A stretch of DNA of 64,000 bases from an uncultured Pelagibacteraceae bacterium. Its GTDB lineage: Bacteria; Pseudomonadota; Alphaproteobacteria; Pelagibacterales; Pelagibacteraceae. Positions 17,062 through 25,331 of the stretch are shown one piece after another. The position numbers were made by a program, and so were the translations under genes. The DNA lies in NCBI GenBank assembly GCA_902547535.1, contig CACCOB010000002.1, positions 124,001-188,000 on the forward strand, read 5' to 3'. Position 1 is the first letter of the stretch, and each line of letters opens with the position of its first letter. The notes beneath the pieces are model-generated. The model was not told where the DNA came from. It worked only from the letters and a program-made list of their open reading frames with translations, and made no database searches.

Positions 17062-18087
17062 TTATGAGCTTCTCAGCGATTCTTGTAATTCTTTATTTGA
17101 AATATAACCTTTAGCATTTCCTTGTTTATCAATAACTTCACAATTGGAATTACTACAAACAACTTGAGGTAGAAACTCTTCAATAAATTGATCTTCTTCA
17201 ACTTTAATTAGGTTTGTCTTATCAATATCATCTGATTGATTAATAGGTTTCATAATAATTTTTGCTTTTATAACTTTTGTTCTGTTTACATCTTTTACAA
17301 ATGCCTCTACATATTCGTCTGCTGGGTTCATTATAATATCTACTGGCGTTCCTACTTGTACAAGTTTTCCCGCATTTAAAATTCCAATATGATCTCCTAA
17401 TCTAAGTGACTCATCAAGATCGTGAGTTATAAAAACTATAGTTTTTTTTAATTCTGCTTGGAGATCTATTAATTGTTTTTGCATGTCACTTCTTATTAAT
17501 GGATCTAATGCTGAGAAAGCTTCATCCATAAGCATAATGTCAGTATCAGTGGCCAAAGCCCTTGCAAGTCCTACCCGTTGCTGCATTCCACCAGATAGTT
17601 GAGCTGGATATTGATTTTCAAATCCAGATAAACCTACAGACTCAATTTTCTCCATTGCAGTAGCATTTCTTTTTTCAATTTCCACACCTTGCATTTCAAG
17701 TCCGTACCCAACGTTCTGTAAAACTGTCTTATGCGGAAATAAGCCAAACCTTTGAAATACCATACTCATTTTTTGCCTTCTAAATTCAATTAGTTGCTCT
17801 TTATTAAGAGTAGTTACATCCTTGCCTTCAACTAAAATTTCCCCAGAAGTAGGATCTATCAATCTATTTAAGTGTCTGATTAATGTTGATTTTCCAGATC
17901 CAGATAAACCCATGCAAACAAAGGTTTCTCCTTCCTCAATTTTTAAAGAAACATTATCTAGTCCAACTGTATGTCCTGTTTGTTCTAAAACATCCTCTTT
18001 TGTAGCACCATCCTGAACCATTTTGAGAACGCTGGATGGTTTAGGTCCGAAAATTTTATATACATTATTGATTTCAATTTTTGACAT
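17062..18087 (-). CDS. proV: glycine betaine/proline-type ABC transporter ATPase (first copy)
   Basis: A 341-residue quaternary-amine transporter ATPase. Walker A GLSGSGKST at 60-68, Q-loop VFQRFGLFPH near 110-119, signature LSGGMQQR at 164-171 and Walker B IMLMDEA at 184-190 are all intact. The N-terminal GPKPSSVLKMVQDGATKEDV segment and a C-terminal CBS-like remnant (CEVIDKQGNAKGYI) are typical of ProV/OpuAA. No permease gene directly adjoins it; the nearest partner is the ProW-like gene at 21127. A second full ATPase gene lies at 23324. It is divergent from the gamma-butyrobetaine dioxygenase gene, which suggests joint control. Confidence 0.9.
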   Translation of the reverse strand: MSKIEINNVYKIFGPKPSSVLKMVQDGATKEDVLEQTGHTVGLDNVSLKIEEGETFVCMGLSGSGKSTLIRHLNRLIDPTSGEILVEGKDVTTLNKEQLIEFRRQKMSMVFQRFGLFPHKTVLQNVGYGLEMQGVEIEKRNATAMEKIESVGLSGFENQYPAQLSGGMQQRVGLARALATDTDIMLMDEAFSALDPLIRSDMQKQLIDLQAELKKTIVFITHDLDESLRLGDHIGILNAGKLVQVGTPVDIIMNPADEYVEAFVKDVNRTKVIKAKIIMKPINQSDDIDKTNLIKVEEDQFIEEFLPQVVCSNSNCEVIDKQGNAKGYISNKELQESLRSS

Positions 18088-18186
18088 TTCTAAAAGTCTA
18101 ATTCTTTTAATGCATCAAAGCAAACTTACAATTAAGTAAATAAAAAGCTTTCAACCATTAATTGAATTGAAATTTTTACCATTTTA

Positions 18187-18192
18187 TATAAT
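18187..18192 (+). promoter_or_regulatory. candidate -10 element for gamma-butyrobetaine dioxygenase
   Basis: A perfect TATAAT hexamer ends only 8 bp before the ATG at 18201. Initiation about 7 bp downstream would give an essentially leaderless transcript. An imperfect -35 (TTGAAT at 18162-18167) has a long 19 bp spacer. In an AT-rich background such hexamers occur by chance, so this is weak evidence. Confidence 0.3.
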
Positions 18193-18200
18193 TATTTATC

Positions 18201-19334
18201 ATGAATTCAATTTCTAAAATCTCAAAAAATAGTACTTACCTTCAAATTATTTGGAATGATGGAGAGGAGAGTAAATTCAATTATATGTGGCTAAGAGACA
18301 ATTGTCCAACCGCGCATGACAAGGACTCACGACATAGAATGTTTAATATTTTAGAAGTTTCTAAAGATATTAATCCTAAAAAATATTCTCTTAATGATGA
18401 TGGAAAATTAGAAATTGAGTGGAGTGAGGGAGAACACATAAGTTATTATGACCCAAAATGGTTAAGAGAAAATTGCTATACAATTAAAAATAAACAAAAA
18501 TATACATCTCCTTATCAACTTTGGGATAATAATTTAAAAAATAATTTTGAAAGTATATGTATTGAACATGATGAAGTAATTGACTCTGACGAAGGTTTAA
18601 TAAAGTGGCTTGAACTATTACATCATAAAGGTATTGCGATAGTTAAAAATGCACCAACAGAAAAAAAATCAGGATTTAAAATACTACATCGAATAAGCCA
18701 TGTGAGAGAAACATTTTTTAAAACTCCTTTTGAGGTAATAAATATTCCAAAACCAAATAATTCAGCATACACGGCGCATGCGTTAAGAAATCATATGGAT
18801 TTACCTTGGTTTGAACTGCCTCCAGGTTATCAGTTTTTACATTGTTTAGTAAATGATGCAAACGGTGGAGACTCTTCAGCAATCGATGGTTTTGCTGTAG
18901 CAGATTATTTAAGACAAAATGAAAAAGATATATTTGAGACTCTAGTTTCTGTGCCTCTAAAATTTAGAGATAAAGATTATACTCAAGAGTCTCATAGAAG
19001 TTATCATGCACCTGCAATTAGTTTAACAAAAGACAAAGATTTTCATGATATTAGATTTAGTGTTGCAACAATGGACGCTTTAGATTGTCATCCAGATCAA
19101 ATGGATAAAGTTTATAAAGCCCACCATAGATTTGGAAATCTTCTACATGATGATAAGTTTCAGATTAAATTTAGATTAGAGTCTGGAGACATATTTTCTT
19201 TTAATAATAGGCGTGTTTTACACGGCAGAACTGCTTTTGACCCAAATTCAGGTCATCGTCATCTTCAAGGGTATTATTTAGATAGAGATGAAATACTTGG
19301 AAGATTGGAATATCTTAAAAAATATAAATCATAA
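18201..19334 (+). CDS. gamma-butyrobetaine dioxygenase-like 2-oxoglutarate oxygenase
   Basis: A 377-residue two-domain oxygenase of the BBOX/TMLH type. It would hydroxylate gamma-butyrobetaine to L-carnitine. The N-terminal DUF971-like domain (about 1-100) contains YMWLRDNCP; the catalytic TauD-like domain has H198-x-D200 in RNHMDLPW, H341 in RVLHGR and R353 near GHRHLQGYY. The ending YLDRDEILGRLEYL is typical of gamma-butyrobetaine hydroxylases. The usual CxCxxC zinc site of animal and some bacterial enzymes is reduced to a single Cys (C35) followed by His residues, so zinc binding may be altered or lost. It lies between the amine ABC transporter genes and near cdhA/cdhC, which supports the function; trimethyllysine hydroxylase is the main alternative. 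Confidence 0.8.
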   Translation: MNSISKISKNSTYLQIIWNDGEESKFNYMWLRDNCPTAHDKDSRHRMFNILEVSKDINPKKYSLNDDGKLEIEWSEGEHISYYDPKWLRENCYTIKNKQKYTSPYQLWDNNLKNNFESICIEHDEVIDSDEGLIKWLELLHHKGIAIVKNAPTEKKSGFKILHRISHVRETFFKTPFEVINIPKPNNSAYTAHALRNHMDLPWFELPPGYQFLHCLVNDANGGDSSAIDGFAVADYLRQNEKDIFETLVSVPLKFRDKDYTQESHRSYHAPAISLTKDKDFHDIRFSVATMDALDCHPDQMDKVYKAHHRFGNLLHDDKFQIKFRLESGDIFSFNNRRVLHGRTAFDPNSGHRHLQGYYLDRDEILGRLEYLKKYKS

Positions 19335-19967
19335 GTTTTCAAATATAAGATTGTTATTTTTTTCATATTTCAAAAATTCCTTTTTGTTTTTAATTGTATA
19401 ATAATATTTCTCTTTATTAATCATTTGTATTCTTCCATTTGTTAAAAACTTTTTATCTAATATTAGATATTTTATTCTTTTATTTAGGCTACTTTTCAAA
19501 ATAGATTTTACGCTTGAATTGTTAGAAAATGATAAACCTACTGATAGTTTTGAATTAAGTTTAAGAAGATTATAGATGTTTTCATGTTTAAAAGAGATAA
19601 AAGTACATTTTTTGAAACCTCTAGTTTCTTTAATCAAATTAGATAAAAGTTTTTTATTAAATAATGGCTTTATTTCAATAAAGACAGGAAATTTGTTTTT
19701 TGAAATTTTTAGAACCTCTTTTAACTGTGGTATTTCAAAATTTTTATTTTTAATTTTTTTTAGATCTTCATAATTAATATTTTTAATACTTCTGCTTATT
19801 TTAAAAATTCTTTTTAAAGTAAAATCATGAAAGCATACAAACCTTTTATCTTTGGTTGAATGTATATCTGTTTCAATCCCAAATCTTTTTTTAAATGATG
19901 CTCGAAACGACTTTAGGCAGTTTTCTTTGTAACTCTTATTTACAATTCCTCTGTGTATTATATGCAT
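19329..19967 (-). CDS. glycerophosphodiester phosphodiesterase family protein
   Basis: A 212-residue GDPD-family TIM-barrel protein. The catalytic HRG motif is at residues 5-7, EN at 15-16, IETDIHSTKD with metal-binding E32 and D34, and the second catalytic His is H47 in CFHD; FIEIKP carries a third metal ligand. There is no signal peptide, so it is cytoplasmic. The enzyme would release glycerol-3-phosphate and an alcohol such as choline or ethanolamine from glycerophosphodiesters, which would fit a quaternary-amine locus. It is short for the family and very Lys-rich. Its 3' end overlaps the convergent dioxygenase gene by 6 bp, and its start lies just past the proX terminator. Confidence 0.82.
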   Translation of the reverse strand: MHIIHRGIVNKSYKENCLKSFRASFKKRFGIETDIHSTKDKRFVCFHDFTLKRIFKISRSIKNINYEDLKKIKNKNFEIPQLKEVLKISKNKFPVFIEIKPLFNKKLLSNLIKETRGFKKCTFISFKHENIYNLLKLNSKLSVGLSFSNNSSVKSILKSSLNKRIKYLILDKKFLTNGRIQMINKEKYYYTIKNKKEFLKYEKNNNLIFENL

Positions 19968-19969
19968 GT

Positions 19970-20000
19970 AAAAAAAAAGGGCTTTGTTTTCACAAAGCCC
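19970..20000 (-). terminator. rho-independent terminator after proX
   Basis: Read on the minus strand, an 8 bp perfect stem (GGGCTTTG pairing with CAAAGCCC, 19979-19986 with 19993-20000) with a 6-nt loop is followed by nine T residues (19978-19970). It begins about 27 bp after the proX stop, and its T-run ends 2 bp before the GDPD start codon, so GDPD needs read-through or its own promoter. Confidence 0.9.
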
Positions 20001-20026
20001 TTAATTATTTTTTTGAAGTCTAATTA

Positions 20027-21037
20027 TTAGTTAGGTAACCAACTTTTCCATTTATCTGGATTGTTGTCCAACCACTCATTTACAACTTCTTTAACGTCTC
20101 TTTTTTTGATGTCAACTTCAACAAGCATCTTAGCTTGGTCTAAGTTTTCTAACTTCATTCTTTCAAAAAAAGCTTTTGCTTTAGCATGTTCTGGTTTAGC
20201 AAATGTGTCAGGATTTCCATAATTCATAGTGTAATCTTTATCCCAACCAGTTGCTGGCCATCCATCTGTACCACAAGTTTTCCAGTTGTTTGCTTCAGTA
20301 AATGTGTCTCCTGCACAAGTTTTGTATTCAGGAAGTTGAACTCCTACCATGTCAAACTCACCAAAGAACCAGTGTGGTGACCACAAGTATAACAAGAACG
20401 GCTCTTTTCTCATGTAAGCAGCTTTTGCTTCTGCAATTGCAGCCGCTTCAGTACCTAGCTCATCTGCTTGGAAATCAATTCCTAAAAGATCAAGTCTTTT
20501 TTGGTCATGACAGTTCCAACCAGCTACAGGACATCCAATTAATCTTCCTTTACCGCCTGTTTCAATAGTTGCAAATTTAGCTTTATGTTTGTTTAGGTCT
20601 CTCCAAGTTTTAATGCCCATTTCTTCTGCAGCATATCTAGGTATCCAGTAATCTGACATACCGATGATTCCAGTAGTTCCTAAAAGATCAACTGTTCCAT
20701 CTCCTTTATAAGACTTAACAACTTTGCCGTCATAAATTAAATCTTCATTAAACATTACATCGTCTGCCTCTGCATAACTTGGCCAACTTTCGCAAGCGAA
20801 ATCAAGTTCTCCAGCTGCAATTGCTTCCCATAATCCAGTACCAGAAGGGAAAACTGTTTGTTTAATTTTATAGCCCATTTCTCTTTCAAGAATTGCTACT
20901 GCAACTTCACAAGTAATTATTCCACCTGTCCAGTCAGCAATAGCAGCATGTAATCTTTTTGCATTTGCCTGAGTAAGACTTGCTAATAAAATTACGAAAG
21001 ATAAAAATAGAGCTGATATTGTTTTTGATAACCTCAT
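20027..21037 (-). CDS. proX: glycine betaine/carnitine-type ABC transporter substrate-binding protein
   Basis: A 336-residue periplasmic binding protein of the OpuAC/ProX family. A cleavable signal peptide is evident (about 25 residues, ending QANA). Aromatic residues likely to form the quaternary-ammonium cage are present, for example in CESWPSYAE and LYLWSPHWFF. Paired Cys residues in CPVAGWNC and a C-terminal CAGDTF/KTCG region may form disulfides. The ATG is preceded by a strong Shine-Dalgarno. The gene follows the fused permease gene (start 23244) by about 90 bp and ends at a strong terminator. Given the surrounding pathway, carnitine, gamma-butyrobetaine or glycine betaine are likely ligands; choline cannot be excluded. 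Confidence 0.9.
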   Translation of the reverse strand: MRLSKTISALFLSFVILLASLTQANAKRLHAAIADWTGGIITCEVAVAILEREMGYKIKQTVFPSGTGLWEAIAAGELDFACESWPSYAEADDVMFNEDLIYDGKVVKSYKGDGTVDLLGTTGIIGMSDYWIPRYAAEEMGIKTWRDLNKHKAKFATIETGGKGRLIGCPVAGWNCHDQKRLDLLGIDFQADELGTEAAAIAEAKAAYMRKEPFLLYLWSPHWFFGEFDMVGVQLPEYKTCAGDTFTEANNWKTCGTDGWPATGWDKDYTMNYGNPDTFAKPEHAKAKAFFERMKLENLDQAKMLVEVDIKKRDVKEVVNEWLDNNPDKWKSWLPN

Positions 21038-21042
21038 TTATT

Positions 21043-21049
21043 TCCTCTC
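21043..21049 (-). promoter_or_regulatory. Shine-Dalgarno of proX
   Basis: The minus-strand heptamer GAGAGGA lies 5 nt before the proX ATG. The same heptamer precedes the peptide-type binding-protein gene at 50181, indicating a shared strong initiation signal for binding proteins. Confidence 0.7.
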
Positions 21050-21126
21050 ATTTAATTAATTAAAGACTTATCTTAAAACAAAAAATACTAGTTTGTAAAC
21101 TGTGAATAATGATGCTTTTACTTGAC

Positions 21127-23244
21127 TTATAAGCCTAAAGCTTCTCTCTGCTTTTTGGTCCAAGCAAGCGATATTCGGTCTATAATTATTGCCAATAATA
21201 CAATTCCTATACCGGCTGCTAATCCTCTACCAGTATCTGATCTTGCCAATCCATTAAATACTTCTAAACCTAATCCTTTTCCTCCAATTAAAGGTGTAAC
21301 AATCTGCATAGCAAAAGCCATAATAACTGTTTGATTAAATCCAATAACTAAACTTGGAATAGCTAATGGAAATTTAATTTTATTTAGAGTTTGTAATAAG
21401 GTACCACCAAATGAACGTGAAACCTCTGAGTAAGTTCCAGATACTTGAGTTAAACCTAAAGATGTTAATCGAATGATGGGTGGTATGGAGTATATTACTG
21501 TTGCTAGTACAGCAGATACTATTCCTCCTCCAAAAAACATCAAAACAGGAATTAAATAACAGAAGTAAGGTAAAGTCTGCATGGCATCTAAAACCACGTT
21601 TTGAACATTTCTAAATCTCTCATTATAAGAAGCAATAATTCCAAGAGGAACTCCAATTATAAAACATAAAGCTACAGACACTAAAACAGATGATAGTGTT
21701 ATCATTGATTGTGGCCATATCCCACAAGCACCAATGAAAAGTAATAAGATTGCCGTAATAATTGCAAATCTGATACCAACAGTAAAGTATCCAATTGCTG
21801 CAAATACGCCTAGTGTATACCACCACGGCACATGAGTTAGGAATATATCAAGTGGTCTTAAAAGTTTAAGATATACAAATCCCCTAAGAGCTTTAGTAAA
21901 TGCAATAAAACTTGGATTAACAGTTAAAGACTCTACACTATTAGAAATTGGTTGTCTTATTGATAATCTCCACTCTTCAGGAAATGATCCTATACTTATC
22001 ATATAAGTATCAACAAATGATATAGTCAGAACAAATAAAAAAGATGGAATGATATAATATCTTCTAGAAATTATTTCACCAATATCTCTTGCTGTTTGTC
22101 TATTTGCTAACGAAATACAAAATTCAAATACATATGCAATAAATTTTGTCAAATTTGTACAAACAAAATTAATCAAACCACCTAAAAATTCTAAAGGCTT
22201 TTCTATAATTCTTGCAATTGTAAATTTTTCCCAAGATTGAGGAAGCAAATAAAATTTTTGAACGTTCGATGGAAGTATTTGTTTCGTTTTACTAAATGAC
22301 ATGCTAAATCTATCAAACATTATTGCCATGAAAAGAATACAGAGTCCTCCTTCCATTGCCCATCCAACATCAAGTCTTCTAATCGCCTGCCATACTTGAC
22401 CGCCAATTCCTTCAGCTCCAATAAAACATGCTAAAACTACAAGCGCTAAAGCCATCATTATCACCTGATTAATTCCCATCATTATACTTGGAAGTGAAAG
22501 TGGAATTTTAATTTTAAATAGGAGTTGTAATTTACTTGATCCAAATGAGGTTGCAGATTCTATTGTTTCTGCTGAAACTTGTCTTATACCGGTATTTGTT
22601 AATCTTATGATCGGAGGCATAGAGTAAATCATTGTGGCTAATATTGCTGGAGCCCCTCCAATTCCAAAAAAGAAAAGAGCTGGAAAAAGATAAACAAACG
22701 CAGGCATTACTTGCATTGTATCTAAAATAGGCTTCATAAAATTTTCAAATCTGTCACTTTGTGAACAAAGCACACCTAGGGTAACTCCAACTACTACACA
22801 TAGTAAAACAGATAAACCCATCAACGCCACTGTTTGCAGAGACGGTTCCCACATTCCTGTTGCACCCCAAAAATAAATAACGAATAAAGAATACAACCCT
22901 AATCTTAAACCACCTGCAATTAAGCAGGGTAAAAATATTAATGCAGCAATTAATAGCCAGGGAGAGTCGATCAAAAAATCTTCAACGAAGTAATATACAT
23001 TTTTTATGTAACTGGCTATTATTTTGGTAATCCATCTATAATTTTTCTTTAAATAATCTTCACCCTCATTAACCCACGCTGTAAATGTAAATTGGTCAGT
23101 GACGACCTTTGGCATTTTTGAAGGACCATCACTTTGAAAAGATAACCACAGTGCAACTAAAAATGTTATTAAGATTACAGAATATGTAATAATATTTTTT
23201 GATGAATTTGGCTTTCCTTGGATACTTGCTACTTCAGATGACAT
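21127..23244 (-). CDS. proW: quaternary-amine ABC transporter permease, two fused permease domains
   Basis: A 705-residue double-length ProW-type permease. Each half contains a complete binding-protein-dependent transport domain: the first with ESATSFGSSKLQLLFKIKIP as its EAA loop (roughly residues 225-245), the second with EVSRSFGGTLLQTLNKIKFP near residue 610. The N-terminal region and a stretch around residues 330-430 contribute extra membrane helices. Ordinary ProW proteins are about 300-350 residues and function as homodimers, so this fusion supplies both permease subunits in one chain. It is divergent from the second ATPase gene (79 bp gap) and upstream of proX on the same strand. Confidence 0.9.
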   Translation of the reverse strand: MSSEVASIQGKPNSSKNIITYSVILITFLVALWLSFQSDGPSKMPKVVTDQFTFTAWVNEGEDYLKKNYRWITKIIASYIKNVYYFVEDFLIDSPWLLIAALIFLPCLIAGGLRLGLYSLFVIYFWGATGMWEPSLQTVALMGLSVLLCVVVGVTLGVLCSQSDRFENFMKPILDTMQVMPAFVYLFPALFFFGIGGAPAILATMIYSMPPIIRLTNTGIRQVSAETIESATSFGSSKLQLLFKIKIPLSLPSIMMGINQVIMMALALVVLACFIGAEGIGGQVWQAIRRLDVGWAMEGGLCILFMAIMFDRFSMSFSKTKQILPSNVQKFYLLPQSWEKFTIARIIEKPLEFLGGLINFVCTNLTKFIAYVFEFCISLANRQTARDIGEIISRRYYIIPSFLFVLTISFVDTYMISIGSFPEEWRLSIRQPISNSVESLTVNPSFIAFTKALRGFVYLKLLRPLDIFLTHVPWWYTLGVFAAIGYFTVGIRFAIITAILLLFIGACGIWPQSMITLSSVLVSVALCFIIGVPLGIIASYNERFRNVQNVVLDAMQTLPYFCYLIPVLMFFGGGIVSAVLATVIYSIPPIIRLTSLGLTQVSGTYSEVSRSFGGTLLQTLNKIKFPLAIPSLVIGFNQTVIMAFAMQIVTPLIGGKGLGLEVFNGLARSDTGRGLAAGIGIVLLAIIIDRISLAWTKKQREALGL

Positions 23245-23303
23245 ATTATCTAAAATTTAAAATAAATAATTTTACTTTTAAAGAAAAATATTGTCTATTT
23301 TTG

Positions 23304-23319
23304 TGTTATTAAAATAACA
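23304..23319. promoter_or_regulatory. 16-bp palindrome in the proW/proV divergent region
   Basis: A perfect inverted repeat TGTTATTAAAATAACA ends 4 bp before the proV start at 23324, in the 79 bp region between divergent transporter genes. It could be an operator that controls both genes. AT-rich palindromes arise by chance, so support is modest. Confidence 0.35.
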
Positions 23320-23323
23320 AAAT

Positions 23324-24370
23324 ATGAATAATCAACCAAAAATAACGTGTTCAAATGTTTGGAAATTATTTGGTTCTGACGAACAAAGAATAATTAAAGA
23401 TTTAGATAAAAATTTATCAATTAAAGAGGTTCAAGAAAAAACAGGACATGTCGTTGCTGTAAAAGATGTTAGCTTTTCAATTGAGAAAGGAGAGACATTT
23501 GTTGTAATGGGTTTATCAGGAAGCGGAAAGTCAACTTTAGTTAGATGTATTTCAAGATTAATCGAACCAACTTCTGGAACAGTTAAAATGGATGATGTTG
23601 ATGTAACGAAAATGACTGGAAGAGAATTATTAGATTTAAGAAGAAATAAAATGAGCATGGTTTTTCAACATTTTGGTTTATTTCCACATAGAACAGTTGT
23701 GGAGAATATTGGATATGGTTTAGAGATTAGAGGAAATAAAAAAAATGACAGAGTAGAAAAATCAATGGAAGTTTTAAAAATGGTTGGTTTAGAAGGTTGG
23801 CACAATAATTATCCAAGAGAACTATCAGGAGGAATGCAACAAAGAGTGGGTCTAGCTCGTGCACTTGCAGTTGATCCAGAAATTTTAATTTTTGATGAAC
23901 CTTTTTCAGCATTAGATCCATTAATTAGAAGAGAAATGCAGGATGAACTATTAAAGATACAAGAAAAATTACAGAAGACAATGGTATTTATTACTCATGA
24001 TTTCTTAGAGGCAATTAAAATGGGTGATCATATAGCAATTATGAAAGATGGAGAAGTTTCTCAAGTTGGAACACCAGAGGAAATTGTTGCTAACCCCAAA
24101 GATCAATATGTAAAAGATTTTTGCGAAGACGTACCAAAATACAAAGTACTTAGTGCAAGCAAAGTAATGAGGGAGCAATGTTGTGAAGATACAAAAAAAA
24201 TGTTTGAAAACGGATCAAATAATATTCCTCACAATTCAAAAATAGAAACTTTAATTGATAAGCTTGTAGATACAGATCAGAAATTTCCAGTGGTTAATAG
24301 TGAGACAGGAGAGCTTATTGGTGAAATTGATAGAGCAATAGTTATGAAATCAATGAAATCTGCTAGTTAA
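23324..24370 (+). CDS. proV: glycine betaine/proline-type ABC transporter ATPase (second copy)
   Basis: A 348-residue ATPase of the ProV/OpuAA family. Walker A GLSGSGKST at 63-71, Q-loop VFQHFGLFPH, signature LSGGMQQR and Walker B ILIFDEP are intact. A C-terminal CBS-like segment (about 285-345, KFPVVNSETGELIGEID) is present. It is divergent from the fused permease gene, the most likely membrane partner. It is clearly paralogous to the ATPase at 17062-18087, differing mainly in the N-terminal GSDEQRII segment and the C-terminal domain. Its last 8 bp overlap the convergent DMT gene. Confidence 0.9.
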   Translation: MNNQPKITCSNVWKLFGSDEQRIIKDLDKNLSIKEVQEKTGHVVAVKDVSFSIEKGETFVVMGLSGSGKSTLVRCISRLIEPTSGTVKMDDVDVTKMTGRELLDLRRNKMSMVFQHFGLFPHRTVVENIGYGLEIRGNKKNDRVEKSMEVLKMVGLEGWHNNYPRELSGGMQQRVGLARALAVDPEILIFDEPFSALDPLIRREMQDELLKIQEKLQKTMVFITHDFLEAIKMGDHIAIMKDGEVSQVGTPEEIVANPKDQYVKDFCEDVPKYKVLSASKVMREQCCEDTKKMFENGSNNIPHNSKIETLIDKLVDTDQKFPVVNSETGELIGEIDRAIVMKSMKSAS

Positions 24371-25295
24371 TTTCTCTACTGACCTTAGTTTTTTTTTGTT
24401 TTACTTTATCTCTCCAAATTATAATCATTCCAGCAAACACAATTACAAAAACTCCTGGAAATAATTGTTCCCAAGGAGCCTCATTAAAAAATAACCAACC
24501 TAAAACAAATGATGAAGGAATACCAAAATATTCAAACGAAGCCATCTTACTTGCAGAGATTAATCTATAAGAATAGATAAAAAGTATTGCTGCAGTACCT
24601 CCAAGAATACCAGTCAATGTCATAAGAAAAAAATCTTGGGTACTTTTTATTTCTGCATGTCCGGTAGTCAATAAAAACAGCACAACACCACCAATTACAT
24701 TAAATATTAAAGTGTATAATTGAATTTTTGCTGTTGAGTGACCATCCGGTATAAATTTTAAAATTATCACACTTAATGCCCAAGCAATCGCAGTTAGAAT
24801 TGGAAATATTGAGTAAAAACTAAATATATCACTTCCTGGCTGAACAATTAAAACAACGCCAAAAAAACCTATAAAAATTGCAGACCATCTATAAATACCA
24901 ACTTTATCCTTTAAAAAAATTATTGATAAAATTACAATGAAAAATGGTGAAGAAAATGTAAGAACCATAGCGGTTGCAAATTCTAAATTAATAACTGAAA
25001 TAAATATAAATATATTCATTGATAAGAAAGCCAACCCTCTAAAAAAGCTTAAGACAATGAATTTGTTGTTTAGGTTCCTAAAAACTGAAATGTACTCTTT
25101 TGTAAATAAAATAAGTATAAATAATGGGATTACCCCCGCAATATTTCTGAATACTGCTAACTGAATTACAGTATATTCATTACCCAAAAACTTTATTACA
25201 ACCATATACATATCCACACATAGTATTGCTAAGAGCATTGTAACTATTGCCAAATATGTTTTTTTTAAATCTGTTTTTTCTGAAGAAATATTCAT
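24363..25295 (-). CDS. EamA/DMT superfamily transporter
   Basis: A 310-residue membrane protein with two EamA repeats and about ten helices. Diagnostic stretches are TFSSPFFIVILSIIFLKDKV in the first repeat and FEYFGIPSSFVLGWLFFNEAPW in the second. It resembles the DMT protein at 6219 in layout (SSPFF and RWSAI motifs in both), suggesting paralogy. It is divergent from the Fe-ADH gene with a 36 bp gap. Substrate unknown. Confidence 0.87.
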   Translation of the reverse strand: MNISSEKTDLKKTYLAIVTMLLAILCVDMYMVVIKFLGNEYTVIQLAVFRNIAGVIPLFILILFTKEYISVFRNLNNKFIVLSFFRGLAFLSMNIFIFISVINLEFATAMVLTFSSPFFIVILSIIFLKDKVGIYRWSAIFIGFFGVVLIVQPGSDIFSFYSIFPILTAIAWALSVIILKFIPDGHSTAKIQLYTLIFNVIGGVVLFLLTTGHAEIKSTQDFFLMTLTGILGGTAAILFIYSYRLISASKMASFEYFGIPSSFVLGWLFFNEAPWEQLFPGVFVIVFAGMIIIWRDKVKQKKTKVSREIN

Positions 25296-25331
25296 TTATA
25301 ATTTTTTAAAATTGTATACTTTATAAAAGAA

